Source of the DNA: Thysanoteuthis rhombus | Lineage: Eukaryota; Mollusca; Cephalopoda; Oegopsida; Thysanoteuthidae | Length of the DNA: 64,000 bases | Assembly: GCA_963457665.1 (NCBI GenBank) | Contig: OY735237.1 | Location: forward strand, 7,090,297 to 7,154,296 | Reading direction: 5' to 3' | Part shown: positions 11,618-23,105 of the stretch, piece by piece | How positions within the stretch are numbered: the first letter of the stretch is position 1 | Layout: each line of letters begins with the position of its first letter | Made by a program: the position numbers and the translations under genes | Notes under the pieces: model-generated | Databases searched by the model: none | Told to the model about the DNA's origin: nothing | The model's input: only the letters and a program-made list of their open reading frames with translations

Positions 11618-11974
11618 GACAATGGAATCCTTTCTTCCTATTTTCGATGTTATCAACACAATGTGTCGGCCAATTCATTCTACGGCCTTCTTCAGTGATG
11701 CACTTTGCACTACCAAGAGGAAAAAAGCGAAAAACTTTTCTTACGGATATTACATATCGTAGAATGTTGTGGAATGAATCGTCAACACAATGTTTCGGCC
11801 AGACAGTTCAACGACGGTCTTGTTATGTAAAATCTGCAAGGAAAAACAGCTGTTCTTTCCTGTCTTTTTCTCCATTAATGCAAAGGGCATTACACCCGAA
11901 GAAGGCCGTAGAATGGATCAACCAAAGCGCTGTGTTGACAACATCAAAGATGGTAAGAAGGGAATTTGATTGTC
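11618..11974. mobile_element. Inverted pair of hammerhead-like repeats
   Basis: The left arm (11618-11756) and right arm (11826-11974) are inverted, diverged copies that share GTTATCAACACAATGT and TTCTACGGCCTTCTTC blocks. On the minus strand the left arm reads CUGAAGA, an extra A, GGCC, a loop, GGCC and GACAC. The 70-base loop holds another half motif (GGCCGAAACATTGTGTTGAC on the minus strand). The family resembles the repeats at 48196-48411 and 22185-22300. There is no coding capacity. Confidence 0.45.
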
Positions 11975-14565
11975 AGAACAGGTCTGGTTATTCACTCGAT
12001 AGAAACCGTCACTCTGCCAACATCTTTTTTTAGCATATCGTGTTGGGGAAATCAATTAGAAAAAGTGGAAAAAGGGGATGATCGATGAATGAGTTTCTTC
12101 CCTCCCCTTTTGTTGGGCAGTGATCGCTAAAAAGCCTGAATTCTAAAAAAAACAAGTAGACACCAATTAAGGGAGCATTTAGCATAAGCTTGCATACAAA
12201 AAAGTATGGGGTTGATTTTGGAAAAAAAAAACAAAAAAACAAAAAAAACCGAAACGAACCCAAGAGAAAAACAAAGGTTTTTTTTCTAGATATAACAAAG
12301 AGTGATTATTGATGCTGCCTGTATAATTGAGACATACGTACACAGCCAACCAGACTAAAAAACTGAAAGAAACCTATGGTAACAGTTTTGGTGATGGTTT
12401 ATGACAAAAGTTGGAATGTTAGCGACTCTTCTCAAAGTTATTAACAAACCGCAGTCCTATTTTGCATTAAATTATCGCACTTCGTTTTTTAAATTTCCGA
12501 AGCAATCGGGAATTCTCTCAAATTCGACTCATTTAGATTGACCTGCGCACTTAATATATAACTGAAGGGGACACGATAACGACAAAGAACTAGCCACAAA
12601 CATGACAACTACAGGATGCTATAGTTCTTTCAATACACACTTACGTCTGACATTCGTAGAAACCTGCTGGAAATGAGAGATAAAGCAGAGACTTTGAAAT
12701 ATCACTTGAAAAGACGACCACGTAACATGCAAGGGAGATAAAAAGGGAATCAAACAAATAAGCATCACACGAAGAAGAAAGAAAAAAAAACAACATAATT
12801 TAAAGCAAAGGGAGACAAATGCAAAGAATAAAGTCGACATAAAATAATAAACTGAAATCAAATCAAACCAAAAATAAAATCATTATATAAAAAACAGTGC
12901 TGTATTTAGGGTTCAATCTCTCACTCGCTTTCTTATGATTAAAACGGTTATTTGATAAATGAATATTGACATCAAAATAGCTTAATTACCCTTTATTTCT
13001 TTTTTCTAACATTTTGCTAACCTTAATAGGGAAGCTTTGTCGGATTTTATCTCATTTTTGCTTCTTTCTCAACGTATTTCAGCCCCCTTCTTTGTACCCG
13101 TTTATCTTCACGCTCTTCGATTTCGTTATCAACCGTCCACCTGTGAGTCAATTTTTAATTATTTGGTCTTTTTTCCCCACTCGAGAAAAAATGTTCCCCA
13201 TAAGCTTGTTTTTATCAAATCTACCGTAATCTTGGTTCACCCTTTCAGCCCACATCAGGCCCGCTCACATAGGCCCGAATCTCCAAAAACTCACTTATTC
13301 TGCAGTACAGTTCTCTTTCAACACTCGAAGTAGTGGCAATTATCCGATGGGATATCTCTTGACATTCTTTTGAACGCTGAGTAGCACCCTTAGTTGACCA
13401 ATCGCCTTCCATAGCTTATGGCTGCTATTCGATACATCTCGTTTTTATTTTTTGAAAATCAAATATATTCAAAGGATGTGTGATTTGCTTTCAATCTAAA
13501 ACGGCTCAAAGTTCACTGTATCTTATATAATTACTCTTGAATTACATTTAGAAAATTATTGGCCAGACAATGAATATTAAGGATGTATGAAAAGTACTTT
13601 TCCACTGATCTTTACCACAGAACTTATTTTACATATAGAGGCTGATTCAACTATCAACACCAATCAGCAGTAGTTTTTGTTTTAGATATTGGAGGCGGAT
13701 ACGAGTTTTGAGATTCTGGTAATTTTGAGGCATTATTTTGAACTGAGCCTTGAAGTCACTGAAACTGCTTTCAGAATTCGGGAAATGTAACAAAGTCTGA
13801 CCATGCTAACCAAAACGGGTTCAAGCATTTCAAGGGTGGTAACTTATCCCTTGGAATAAATACCAGAAGTGACGATAATCAGTCGGCGATTGTGATGGTT
13901 TAAAAAGTATGGTGGGAGAGAAACCGATACTAACGCTCTTAAACTATCAGAGAGCCATCAAAATATACCGTGTATAGAACCAATGACGTGTGGTGCTTTG
14001 TATCTTGGTAGTGCTATATACTACGGATGCACAAAAATGCAAAATTATTTCAGGTGTCGGCAAAAAAGCGACGAGCATTAAAAGCCTCTTTGGTACGATC
14101 TGGGGAAGGAAGTACCCCTGCCTCCCCCAAATTGTCAAGTTTAACAAACTCGCTCATTCGATGTTACGAATGATAAAAAAACAAATAGAAAGAAATAAGA
14201 GAATTTGTGAAAGAAAAAAAAACAAATATTGTATTGGACATTGAAAGGCTTCAACTGTGCATTGTTGTTTACGGGCACTAAAATATCGACACGACGTTTT
14301 TATGCATCCGTAGCACACAGCACACCCAAAAAAAAACAAAAAAACAACGTACGTCACTATATGAAACATCAAATAGGCATAAAAAATACTGGAGCTCTCG
14401 AATAATTAAAAAAGAAAATACTTTTGGCACAGCCCAAGACTAAACACTTATTTTCCTTAAGCCACTCCTTAATTAGGAAAAAAACAAACAAACAGGAAAC
14501 AACACTAGAACCAAGAACGGGCCATTAAAATGATCTGAAAGTTTGAAAAATTATCCCGATGTATA
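11975..14565. other. No gene seen
   Basis: AT-rich DNA with T-runs and A-runs. Phe-rich ORFs near 12030 and 13037 come from homopolymer-rich sequence. Confidence 0.45.
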
Positions 14566-15079
14566 AGGTGTTCCCAAAAATGTACACACGCTTTTGAAAA
14601 GAATTAGGCTCTTTGAGATTTGAGGTGAGGTAAGTGATACGAATACAATTTTCTTCCCGATATAAAATAACAAACTAATTGTATCTCAACAGAAGCTATG
14701 TATTAGAATTTTAGCTGAAAGAGGAAGGGTTGTATTTGATCAAAACAGCTAGGAAGCCATGTTAATATAATTGTTTTTAAATCGCAGAAACTATTACATG
14801 ATAAATAACTGATGATCCCAACAAGAAAGATTCACGCATAGTACCATATCAAATTCTGTAGAAACATAAAAAAAGCACTGAATAAAATTACATCAACAGA
14901 TATTAGGAAATAATTGACTGAAATGACATAAATTTGTGGAAAAAAGTGAAGCTGTAAAGCTTTCAAGAACATATATGTTTGTGTGTTCCTTTTCTGAAAA
15001 AAATTGTGACTTATCACTTCTTACATTTCAAGGAGCTTAAATCTTTATTAAAGTATGTGTACATTTTATGAGACGCCTT
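14566..15079. mobile_element. Tc1/mariner-like MITE, 514 bp
   Basis: The left end AGGTGTTCCCAAAAATGTAC and the complement of the right end AAGGCGTCTCATAAAATGTA are inverted repeats continuing through ACACxxxCTT. The interior is AT-rich and non-coding. Confidence 0.55.
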
Positions 15080-16231
15080 GTGTCAATTATACTTGATGCT
15101 AATTGGTTGATTGACCTATTAGGAAAATCTGTAGGTTTTCTTATAAATTTCGATTGGGAGTAATTGGAAAAAATAGGGGTTAATTTTTTGTAATCCTCAA
15201 AACGTTTGGTCAGAATTACAAAATAACAAAACTGTTGGAAAAAAAACTTAGATACCTAGAACCCGTTCTATTTTAATAAAATACAGGAAATAATTGAAAA
15301 AATAAAAACAGTTCTTGGACAAACAAAAATAACGTAAAGGTTGTCCTGAAAAATAAGGTTTAACTGTGCAGCATGCAACAATGCAAAAATAAAATAGACA
15401 AAATAAAAGATTTCAAAATATTATAGAATCTTTCTCTTTGTTGATTTAAAACCCTCAAGAAATCTTTTGTAGCAGTATTAAAAGAAGCGAAAGAAAGGTA
15501 TTGCTTCTTTTCGACTTATATTATTTATTACTATAAAAATCTAAATTATTAATAATCCTATTCTTCGTGTGACATATGGTACAAAATAAAATCACAGCAA
15601 AACCTTTATTCATTCAAATTTACAAAAGAAAGCTGCGTTTTTGTCTGTACCCCAAGGTAGGCCGTAGGGTTTAACAGTCAAAACGTCTTGTAAAAAAGAA
15701 GAACCAAGATAAGGACAACGGACCTGAAAGATCTTTGAAATCGAACTGTGTGTCAGCGATTAAATAATGGGGGAAATACATATTCAGATAAGAAAAGCAG
15801 CCCAACGTATTTGTTTGATGAGAAAATAAAACTGTTCAAGTGTTTCTGTTCTCCAATATCTTAGTTGTTCTGTTCTACCTGTCGTTTTGGCAGGGATTAT
15901 CCCCACCTCTATGTTCTTCAAGATGGCTCCCCAGGAAGTCAGCATATTTCAATAACACCGTGAGACTGGAATAACCTTTCTAACCCTTCCAAAATAGGTA
16001 TCATTAGGAACTACTTACCCCGATAAGAAACAAACAGGATGTTTGATTTGACAAGAAATTTGGAATTTATGTAATTTTCTCATTCGGGCATTCGATTTTT
16101 CTACAAAGTCTGTATTATATCCATCAAGCAATCAGAATCTTAGGCCGCACTGAGAAATGTAAATTCTCAATTGACTAATAGATAAACACAACATAAAGAC
16201 AACACACAACGTTCCAGCCAAATAGTATGGG
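15080..16231. other. No gene seen
   Basis: AT-rich. A GTAGGCCGTAGGG plus CAAAACGTC block at about 15655-15690 may be one more hammerhead-like relic. Confidence 0.35.
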
Positions 16232-16418
16232 ATGCACTGGTTCTTGGGGGGGGGGGTCACCGAAGCCAAGCAACGCCGAGTCTAGTCATTACCTAGATGG
16301 GTGATCATCTAGGAACACCAGGTGCTGTTAGCAAATTCGGATCATGTAAGTTAATCTAATCTTCCTGAGAAGATCAATTTCTACTCAACGCTCAATAATA
16401 CAATCCAAAACCTCCTCT
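16232..16418 (+). mobile_element. 5S-rRNA-derived SINE, copy B (first unit of a dimer)
   Basis: The head ACCGAAGCCAAGCAACGCC, AGATGGGTGATCATCTAGG and ACACCAGGTGCTG is clearly 5S-like. A G-run interrupts its start. The body runs into a second 5S head at about 16419 without the usual GGCTGCAAACGAC end, giving a head-to-tail dimer. Confidence 0.65.
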
Positions 16419-16675
16419 CTTCTCGTACGGTGGCTGATGTTAAGCAACGTCAATCCTAGTCAGTGTTTAGATGGGTCACTTTCTGGCAACACTAGGTGCC
16501 GTAACTATCCGGAGATCATGTAGAGAGAATTCTACGGTAATCCTGTAGATCCCTCCCCCACCCCCGAGGAGGAGACCAACCTTGACCCAACGCACAATAA
16601 CACAAATCAAAGACACCCTCCCTCGAACCTACAGCCAGGCCTGGTTGCAAACGACAAAAAAAAAAAAAAGGAAAA
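16419..16675 (+). mobile_element. 5S-rRNA-derived SINE, copy C (second unit of a dimer)
   Basis: The 5S-like head has GCTGATGTTAAGCAACGTC, TTAGATGGGTCACTTTCTGG and ACACTAGGTGCCG. The body has GGAGATCATGTAG, GGAGACCAACCTTGACCC and AACACAAATCAAAG, and the end is GGCCTGGTTGCAAACGAC followed by an A-rich tail. This is the most complete copy and defines the 3' end of the family. Confidence 0.7.
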
Positions 16676-17131
16676 AAAAGAGCAACATACAATAATGCAT
16701 GATTCGAATGAAGTTTAGTTTATCAAAACCTTAAAAAGGAGCAAAAATATAAAATAATATAAAAACTGAAACAAAAAATTTAAATTTGATCACATATGCG
16801 CTTCCATACATACATGAAACATAAAAGGTGAGGTTATTATTAATTTCAATAATGCGTTAAATATTGAATGCATGAGAATCCCCGAAGAACATAGAATAAC
16901 CTAATTTATGGTATGGTATACATCATTTTGCTAAAATTTAAAATAGTGTTGTATGTGTATCTATATTTATTGTTTCCTTTGTATGTGCATTCATACACGG
17001 ATTAAATATGCTACAAATGATTATAAACAGTACTACATGAATTATTCAAATACAAAGCACTTAGATATATCAACGATAGATTCATGGTTAAATATATTCA
17101 GCGTTAACATTAAAAAATATTTCATATATTA

Positions 17132-17300
17132 ACCGTATATTTCGGTAGATGGCGACCCTTGAAGCACCCCAAAACATCCCAGAAATTGGGGTCATCCCAT
17201 AAGACAGATACTAAAAGAGTAAGCTAAAAACCATAAAATGCACACCGAAATTGGGGTCTCGTCTTATCTGAAGGTCACCTTATCTGCCGAAATATACGGT
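17132..17300. mobile_element. 169-bp MITE with ACCGTATATTTCGG ends
   Basis: ACCGTATATTTCGGTAGATG at the left is mirrored by CTGCCGAAATATACGGT at the right. The inverted repeat continues into GGCGACCCT/AGGTCACC, and GGGGTC blocks recur inside. Superfamily not assigned. Confidence 0.6.
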
Positions 17301-17473
17301 ATATATATGTACTCACGCATATATACATCCCGACATATTTTTACATACAGAATAACGTCTATACAAGTGAAGAAGACAACATCTATTTTGCTATATACAC
17401 AGAGATGACGACAGTTATAATTCTATGCAAGGTTTAGGCACAATATGCACACAGGCAGAATATGTATTACGAC

Positions 17474-17619
17474 CAGTGATGGAAATGGCGTATACCAACT
17501 AAACAATTTCCAGGTTTTTTTGTATTTTCACTGTCTTTTAATGGAGACATCACTGCATATCTAGTTCCCAATCACCAAACCTTACCGTATACCTAGTTCC
17601 CGAAACGCATTTCCATCAC
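17474..17619. mobile_element. Short MITE with GTGATGGAAATG ends
   Basis: CAGTGATGGAAATGGCGTAT is mirrored by ACGCATTTCCATCAC. About 146 bp in all, with the repeated CCGTATACCTAGTTCCC / GCATATCTAGTTCCC blocks inside. Confidence 0.5.
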
Positions 17620-17775
17620 ATATTGCTACAGACATAATTTCAAGTCTTTCGAAGTTTTCACACTAATAAGGCTTGAACCAGATCTATAAACGCTCTTTGC
17701 ATCACAATGTCTGAATTACAAATAACGGTTATACGGCAATCTTTGGATTGACGCATTTTCTTGTATTTCTTGAAT

Positions 17776-18040
17776 GACCATTTTGAATTGCTAAAAGTGG
17801 CTAGATTTGAGAAATATGACAATTTAGATAGCTAAAATCGCAATATTTAGAGAAAACCACCATTTTACATGACTAATAGTTGCTAACATTTTAAAGTGGT
17901 TTGATTGAGGAGGTTGGCCATTTTGAATTGCTAAAGATTGGTAGAATTAGACAGGATGACTACCAGTGAATCACTGAAAGTTGCTACATTCAATGAGAAT
18001 GACTGTTTTGGATAGCTATAAGTTCCTTGATTTAATTTCC
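17776..18040 (+). repeat. 42-bp minisatellite, six diverged units
   Basis: Units of 40-43 bp (one 57) follow GACCATTTTGAATTGCTAAA plus AGTTGCTAGATTTGAG. Similar single units occur at 19640-19675 and, inverted, at 19930-19960. Confidence 0.5.
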
Positions 18041-18224
18041 ATTTCCAGGTAACACTATGGCTAAAAATGTTATATATGCTCCAAAAACTTTATTTCAATC
18101 CTTCAGATGAATACGTTGTGTAGAACCACAAGTGTTGTGACCGATGGCTGGAGAGCTCACCAACGGTATCTCGAACAATGGTTTGATCCATTAATTTATC
18201 CATATGTTCTAAAATTATACGATA

Positions 18225-18226
<2 letters not shown>

Positions 18227-18320
<94 letters not shown>
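18227..18320. repeat. (TA)n(TG)n compound microsatellite
   Basis: A TA run to 18291 followed by a TG run to 18319. Confidence 0.9.
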
Positions 18321-18321
<1 letters not shown>

Positions 18322-18469
18322 CGAAACACTGTATATTTATACTCTTTGGAGCCTTTGTATGAGTTTTTGGAGCATACACTGGCCATTCAGAATAGTCGAT
18401 TCAAAATTATCGTTCAAGAAATTCAAATGCATTAGTCAAAGGATTGAACGTTTACATAAGTATGAAATA

Positions 18470-18795
18470 AAAAAATATGAGGAAGAAAGAAAAAGGAAGA
18501 AAGGAGAGAGATGATGTAGGGACAGGAGGGAAGGGGGGAGGGCAGAGACAGAAAGACTGGTGAAGGAAAGATGAGAGATAGAGAGGGACATAGAGAGGAG
18601 GAGCAGAGGGAGAAAGAGAAAAGTGAGAGAGGGAGAGAGTAAAGGGGAAAGAAAAGGATGGGAGAGTAGAGAGAGAAGGAGAAAGAGGGGTGGGACGAGA
18701 GAAAAAACGAGGAACGAAAAAAAGAAAAGTTGGGGGAAGGGAGGAAAGAAGAAGGAGAAAGATAGTGAGAGAGGGGAGAGAGAGAGAGAGGGATG
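18470..18795. repeat. Purine-rich GA/GGA tract
   Basis: More than 300 bases of almost only A and G. The minus-strand Ser/Leu/Phe-rich ORF is an artefact. Confidence 0.85.
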
Positions 18796-19269
18796 TGTGT
18801 AACGCAGCATCACTTTACCGGATGACCAGAGGAATGAAAGTGATGGCGAGTGCTATTTAAATCACTTTTAAAGCTTGCAGTTGGATTGTATGCTTGGTCA
18901 CGTGGGAGAGTGTACAAGTTTTCTCTCTACAGTAGTGTTAGTATTACAAAGAAGACTAGGAGTAACTGCTGTTTTCTGCTCTGTGATTAGTTATTTGCAC
19001 GTTTCTGGCACATAGGAAGGTTGGAACTACTTGGTAGTGCTATTTGCAGAAGTGTTGCTCCCCTTACCTGCAATGATACGCGAAAGAGTTACCACAAAGC
19101 TGTCGAGATCGGTATAAGAGTTTCCAGATCATCTGGACTAGTGCAGGATTTAACTGTTGAAAAAGAGAACAGGAAGTGTTTTTTCTTTACTTTGTGATGA
19201 TCAGTTCTAAGCGAGATCGTTTGTCACGTGGGAGTTTGCAACCGGAGAGGAGGAGGGATTACAGAACAT

Positions 19270-19702
19270 TCATCGCCAACAATTTATCCCCAACAATTCA
19301 TAGCCATAGAAAATTCATTTCCAACAATTCATCCACTTATAAGAAATGTTGATACTAGCTGTAATTCTGTCGTTCATGATATCGCTTATCTATCTTTTTA
19401 ATTTTTTCAGTATTATTGGACCTGTGACATTCTAAATAGGGGCTAGCGCGGATCTGCCCGGGAGTGTGAAAAATTTAGACCCGCACATGCTCTTGTTCAG
19501 AATTTATTGAATACCTTAAGAAGGGGGAAAATTATGTTGAAATTCACTCTTCTGGACGCACACTTTGCGAAAAAGTTCATAAAGATTATTATAAACATCA
19601 AATTTAGGAAATCTTGGAAATGACATATTTTCTTGGATCTCTATTTGAATAGCTAAAAGTGGCCAGATTTGAGCCACACAAAGGCTTAAAAAGGATAATT
19701 AT

Positions 19703-19753
<51 letters not shown>

Positions 19754-20605
19754 GACGATATCCTTACATAGAAAATAATAACGTTATTTAATGATCAGAT
19801 TTTTAGATCGATAATAACGATCCCATCAATGTATTGTACATACTTTTTTTGGCTTCAGTTTTCAATTTTTAGAGCATATACTATTACCAGGAAGTGAAAT
19901 ACCAAATTTCAGCCAAATTTTAACAAATATAGCTACTTTTAGCCATTCAAAATAGTCGATTGAAAATATACGGAAATATATAGGAAAATGTGCTAATCCA
20001 AAGATTGCCTGAATTTGTTTCAACCACTGTTAACTCTCGAATTCATAAAACCGTATGGAATTGACAGAGGAACTTTTCAATGAACAGCATAGAAATAGTG
20101 GAACTATTCTGTGAAATGAACGAAGAAAACTTTAGAATTCATCAAATGGCCAAAGGGAGATTATTTCAATCAGAAATGATTTCCCTTGAAATTGACTTTT
20201 TTTTTCTTCTTATGAATTCAAGAATTATCATCGAATTTGATTTAACCTGTTTATGTCTAGAGTCAGATATTGGTACAAATAGAAGATGGAGTAATGAAAG
20301 TCTATTAGTGTTGTGATGGGAATTTATCAGTTGAAAAAACCAAAAGCATGTTTTTCACCATCTTGAGGAATTTTCATTTGGAATTCGATCTGCTTTTTTC
20401 ATAAGTATATTTTCTATGATAATTCCAAGGCGGACTAAATATATAGGCCTATAGACATATATGGGTAAAATTTTAGTTCAGTTTACTGATTTTTCTAGCT
20501 TTATTTTGCTGGGATAAATAATTGTTGATAATGGATCACCTATGGCTATGAATTGTTGGCTATGAATTGTTGGCTATGAATCATTGGCGATGGATAGTTG
20601 GCAAT
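19270..20605. repeat. Inverted pair of CAACAATTCATAGCCA repeats 1.2 kb apart
   Basis: 19273-19335 has several CCAACAATTCATxxCCA units. 20525-20600 has the complementary GGCTATGAATTGTTGG units. They may be subterminal repeats of one non-autonomous element. Between them lie a (TA)n tract (19706-19751) and unassigned AT-rich DNA; the ORF at 20080-20316 is not convincing. Confidence 0.35.
19706..19751. repeat. (TA)n microsatellite
   Basis: Uninterrupted TA run. Confidence 0.9.
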
Positions 20606-21056
20606 GAACCAGCCGGCACCCGAGAAAGGATGTGTCCGTGTGTATTAAAAGGAAGAAGAAAAGTGATTTATTAATGGTTAATGTTATTTGCCTACCTGCC
20701 TTACGACTGGCAACAGGGAATTAAGCAGCATTTTGGTTTGACCAGTGGTTCCTTTATATTTATCTTGCCGAGTTCTGGGGGTACTGAATCACAGAGGACA
20801 AGACATCAAATATCAACCACATTAGATTTGTTTATATAAAAAAAACATAACGTACGTATCACAGAACATGATACACATTCATAACAAAAAAGTATTGAGA
20901 CTAAAATCTCTGCCACCTTTTATTTTACTTCGTTTATTTGATACTTTTAATGTTATTTGTTCTTATTAAACTCCAGTTGAGTGTTGACTTTATTTTCCTC
21001 ACTTAACATCAATGACAATTTCAGACTTCCGATTAGAACTAAAAAGTGATAAGTTT

Positions 21057-21060
<4 letters not shown>

Positions 21061-21121
<61 letters not shown>
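21061..21121. repeat. (AG)n microsatellite
   Basis: About 30 perfect AG units. Confidence 0.9.
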
Positions 21122-21125
<4 letters not shown>

Positions 21126-21619
21126 CGTGGGGGGGAGATTCTTATTTCTACAATTATCTAGTTTTTAAAGCAATTTATCCAGAAAAATATCTAGATACTA
21201 TTTCATACAGTCCCCTTCCACGGCCATGTTTTTCAGCTAAAGAAAAAATGTTTTTTTTACAAGATTTTTCAAAAAGATCTATGAGCTTCTCTCAGAGTGG
21301 TATTCAACCATGAAGCAGCCAGGCTTGTTTACGCTCATACCCTCTACTGTTCCGTTTTCTACGAGACCACTGATGAAACAGGAAACCTGGTCTTATAATT
21401 ACATCAGGGAAGTATAAGAAGTAAAGTACTGCTAGGAAAAAGATCTTCGTATTAGCAGCTGTGTCCCAGGAATGTTATTTACAAAGATCTTTGTTGAAAG
21501 CACTGAAATTGTTGATACACGAGAGAGTGGAATAGAGAATGAATTTTTGCTCATGCATTCATAATTTTTATGGGATGAAACATATTGGATTCCTGTAGTG
21601 GGTCAGTTTGTTCAAATAG

Positions 21620-21945
21620 TTTTGCAATTCGTGATAAAAACCAATGATTTGGTACACTCATAGCCAAAGGCATTAAAAAATTAGATATTAAGCCACCATG
21701 AATTTTCAATACGTCATCTATGGCAGCTATTTCAAAATTCATTCAATTATGTCCCAAATATATTATATACATACATCGCTGATACAAAAATTGATCTAAA
21801 AACAATTACCGCTGACATCAATTTTGAAATAGCTCCCATGATCGACATATCGAAAATTCATGACGGCTCAAAATACAATTCTTAATGCTTTCACGTATAA
21901 TAAGTCTACAAAATGATATGCTTTTATCACAAAATGTACTATTGG
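21620..21945. mobile_element. Fold-back repeat, two arms of about 125 bp
   Basis: The left arm 21620-21740 and right arm 21812-21945 are inverted diverged copies. Shared blocks are CGTGATAAAAACCAATGATT, CCATGAATTTTCAATACGTC and GCAGCTATTTCAAAATTCAT. A minus-strand ORF over the left arm is explained by this repeat. Confidence 0.5.
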
Positions 21946-22184
21946 CCTGAAATTTTCAGCTGAGCGGTTCTACTATTGTGAATTTATTGATTTGATTAGG
22001 TTATCATGCAATTTTTTGTGTGAGGTATTTAAAACGTTTCAGCTTTTGTGAATATGTCTGAAACATTGATCTTTCTCATAAAACAAAGATCAACTTTTGA
22101 CTGGAGTCTAATTGTGAGACAAAGAGCTACGAAGAATCGTCTTAATTTTGGAAGGACAACCATTCAGATCACACCAAAATTGAT

Positions 22185-22300
22185 TCGAACGATTAGATCC
22201 CTTCTTTTCATCCTCGATGTAGTCACAACTTTTCGGCCGATTAATTTTTACGGCTCTCCTCGGGTGTAAATTGTGATATCTGTAAGATACTCGGATACAA
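22185..22300 (-). repeat. Single-arm relic of the GGCC hammerhead-like repeat
   Basis: The blocks TCCTCGATGTAGTCACAAC, TTTCGGCCGA and ACGGCTCTCCTCGGGTGTAA line up with the left arm at 11618-11756. The core CUGANGA is damaged. It is a fragment. Confidence 0.4.
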
Positions 22301-22914
22301 CAGTTCATCAGTTGAGCTTCGCTAATCCAAGCTAGAACAAAGATGGGTGACAATTGGGGACATTATAATTTACAACTGAAGAGGGTGGTAGAGATAAATT
22401 GGCCTGAACGTTGGGTGCACATCGAAGGTGAAAAGAAGAGGCTAAATTGTCTGAAACAAAGATGGTGTATTAATGACTCCTCTCAAAGTCATAGACAAAT
22501 ATTCAACGCAACAAAATGAGCACATCTTCTGCTCAGTGCCTCAAGGAAGAAACATTGTCTTGCGCTTAGTCTATTTATATCAACATGGAATGGATGATGT
22601 GCATCAAAGACAATAAGCGAAATGCCACAAGACGCACACGTGCGCCGTGTAGTAGATAACGTGTTCCTAGTTTCAAACTGGAAAATCAAAAAATAATTTG
22701 GTTGGTTGGATTACGAAAGAGAACAGCTTTTTCTGGCAATTATTCATTCAGGACCGATCACCTTCTGTCACCACGATTTGGTGGTTCAATCCACCGCCTA
22801 GTCATACAAAAGACTTTAAAATAGTACTCAATGCCTCTCCAGTAGGTGCTCAGCACAAGGAGTAGAATTGAGGAACCTCTCCTCAAGACTAAGAACTTAC
22901 GGTCAAGTTCACGC

Positions 22915-23105
22915 TGGGTTCATCAGTTCTCGTAAGATCGCTGGGGTTAAGCAACGAGGGGCCTGGTCAGTACCAGGACGGGTGACCATTGGGGAACATC
23001 AGGTGCCATAAGCAGAACAAAGCTCCGACCAGCCTGGCAAGTCGGAAGTGGATCTCACTAACAATTGCCCGTGTGTACCAAAGCCCGCAACACCTTCGAT
23101 AAGGC
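22915..23105 (+). mobile_element. 5S-rRNA-derived SINE with a different body, copy D
   Basis: The head TCTCGTAAGATCGCTGGGG, TTAAGCAACGAGGGGCCTGG and GACGGGTGACCATTGGGGAA is the most 5S-like of all. The following body (GACCAGCCTGGCAAGTCGG, GCCCGTGTGTACCAAAGCC) does not match copies A, C and E, so it may be a second subfamily or a separate 5S pseudogene. Confidence 0.6.

Noticed and set aside
18090..18813. Overlapping ORFs on both strands over 18.1-18.8 kb
   Set aside because: They run through (TA)n, (TG)n and GA-rich DNA; composition only.
21551..21742. Minus ORF with ordinary amino-acid composition
   Set aside because: Explained by the arm of the fold-back repeat at 21620-21945.
22915..23010. 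Functional 5S rRNA gene
   Set aside because: The 5' part is missing and internal positions are changed; other copies show it belongs with SINE-like repeats.
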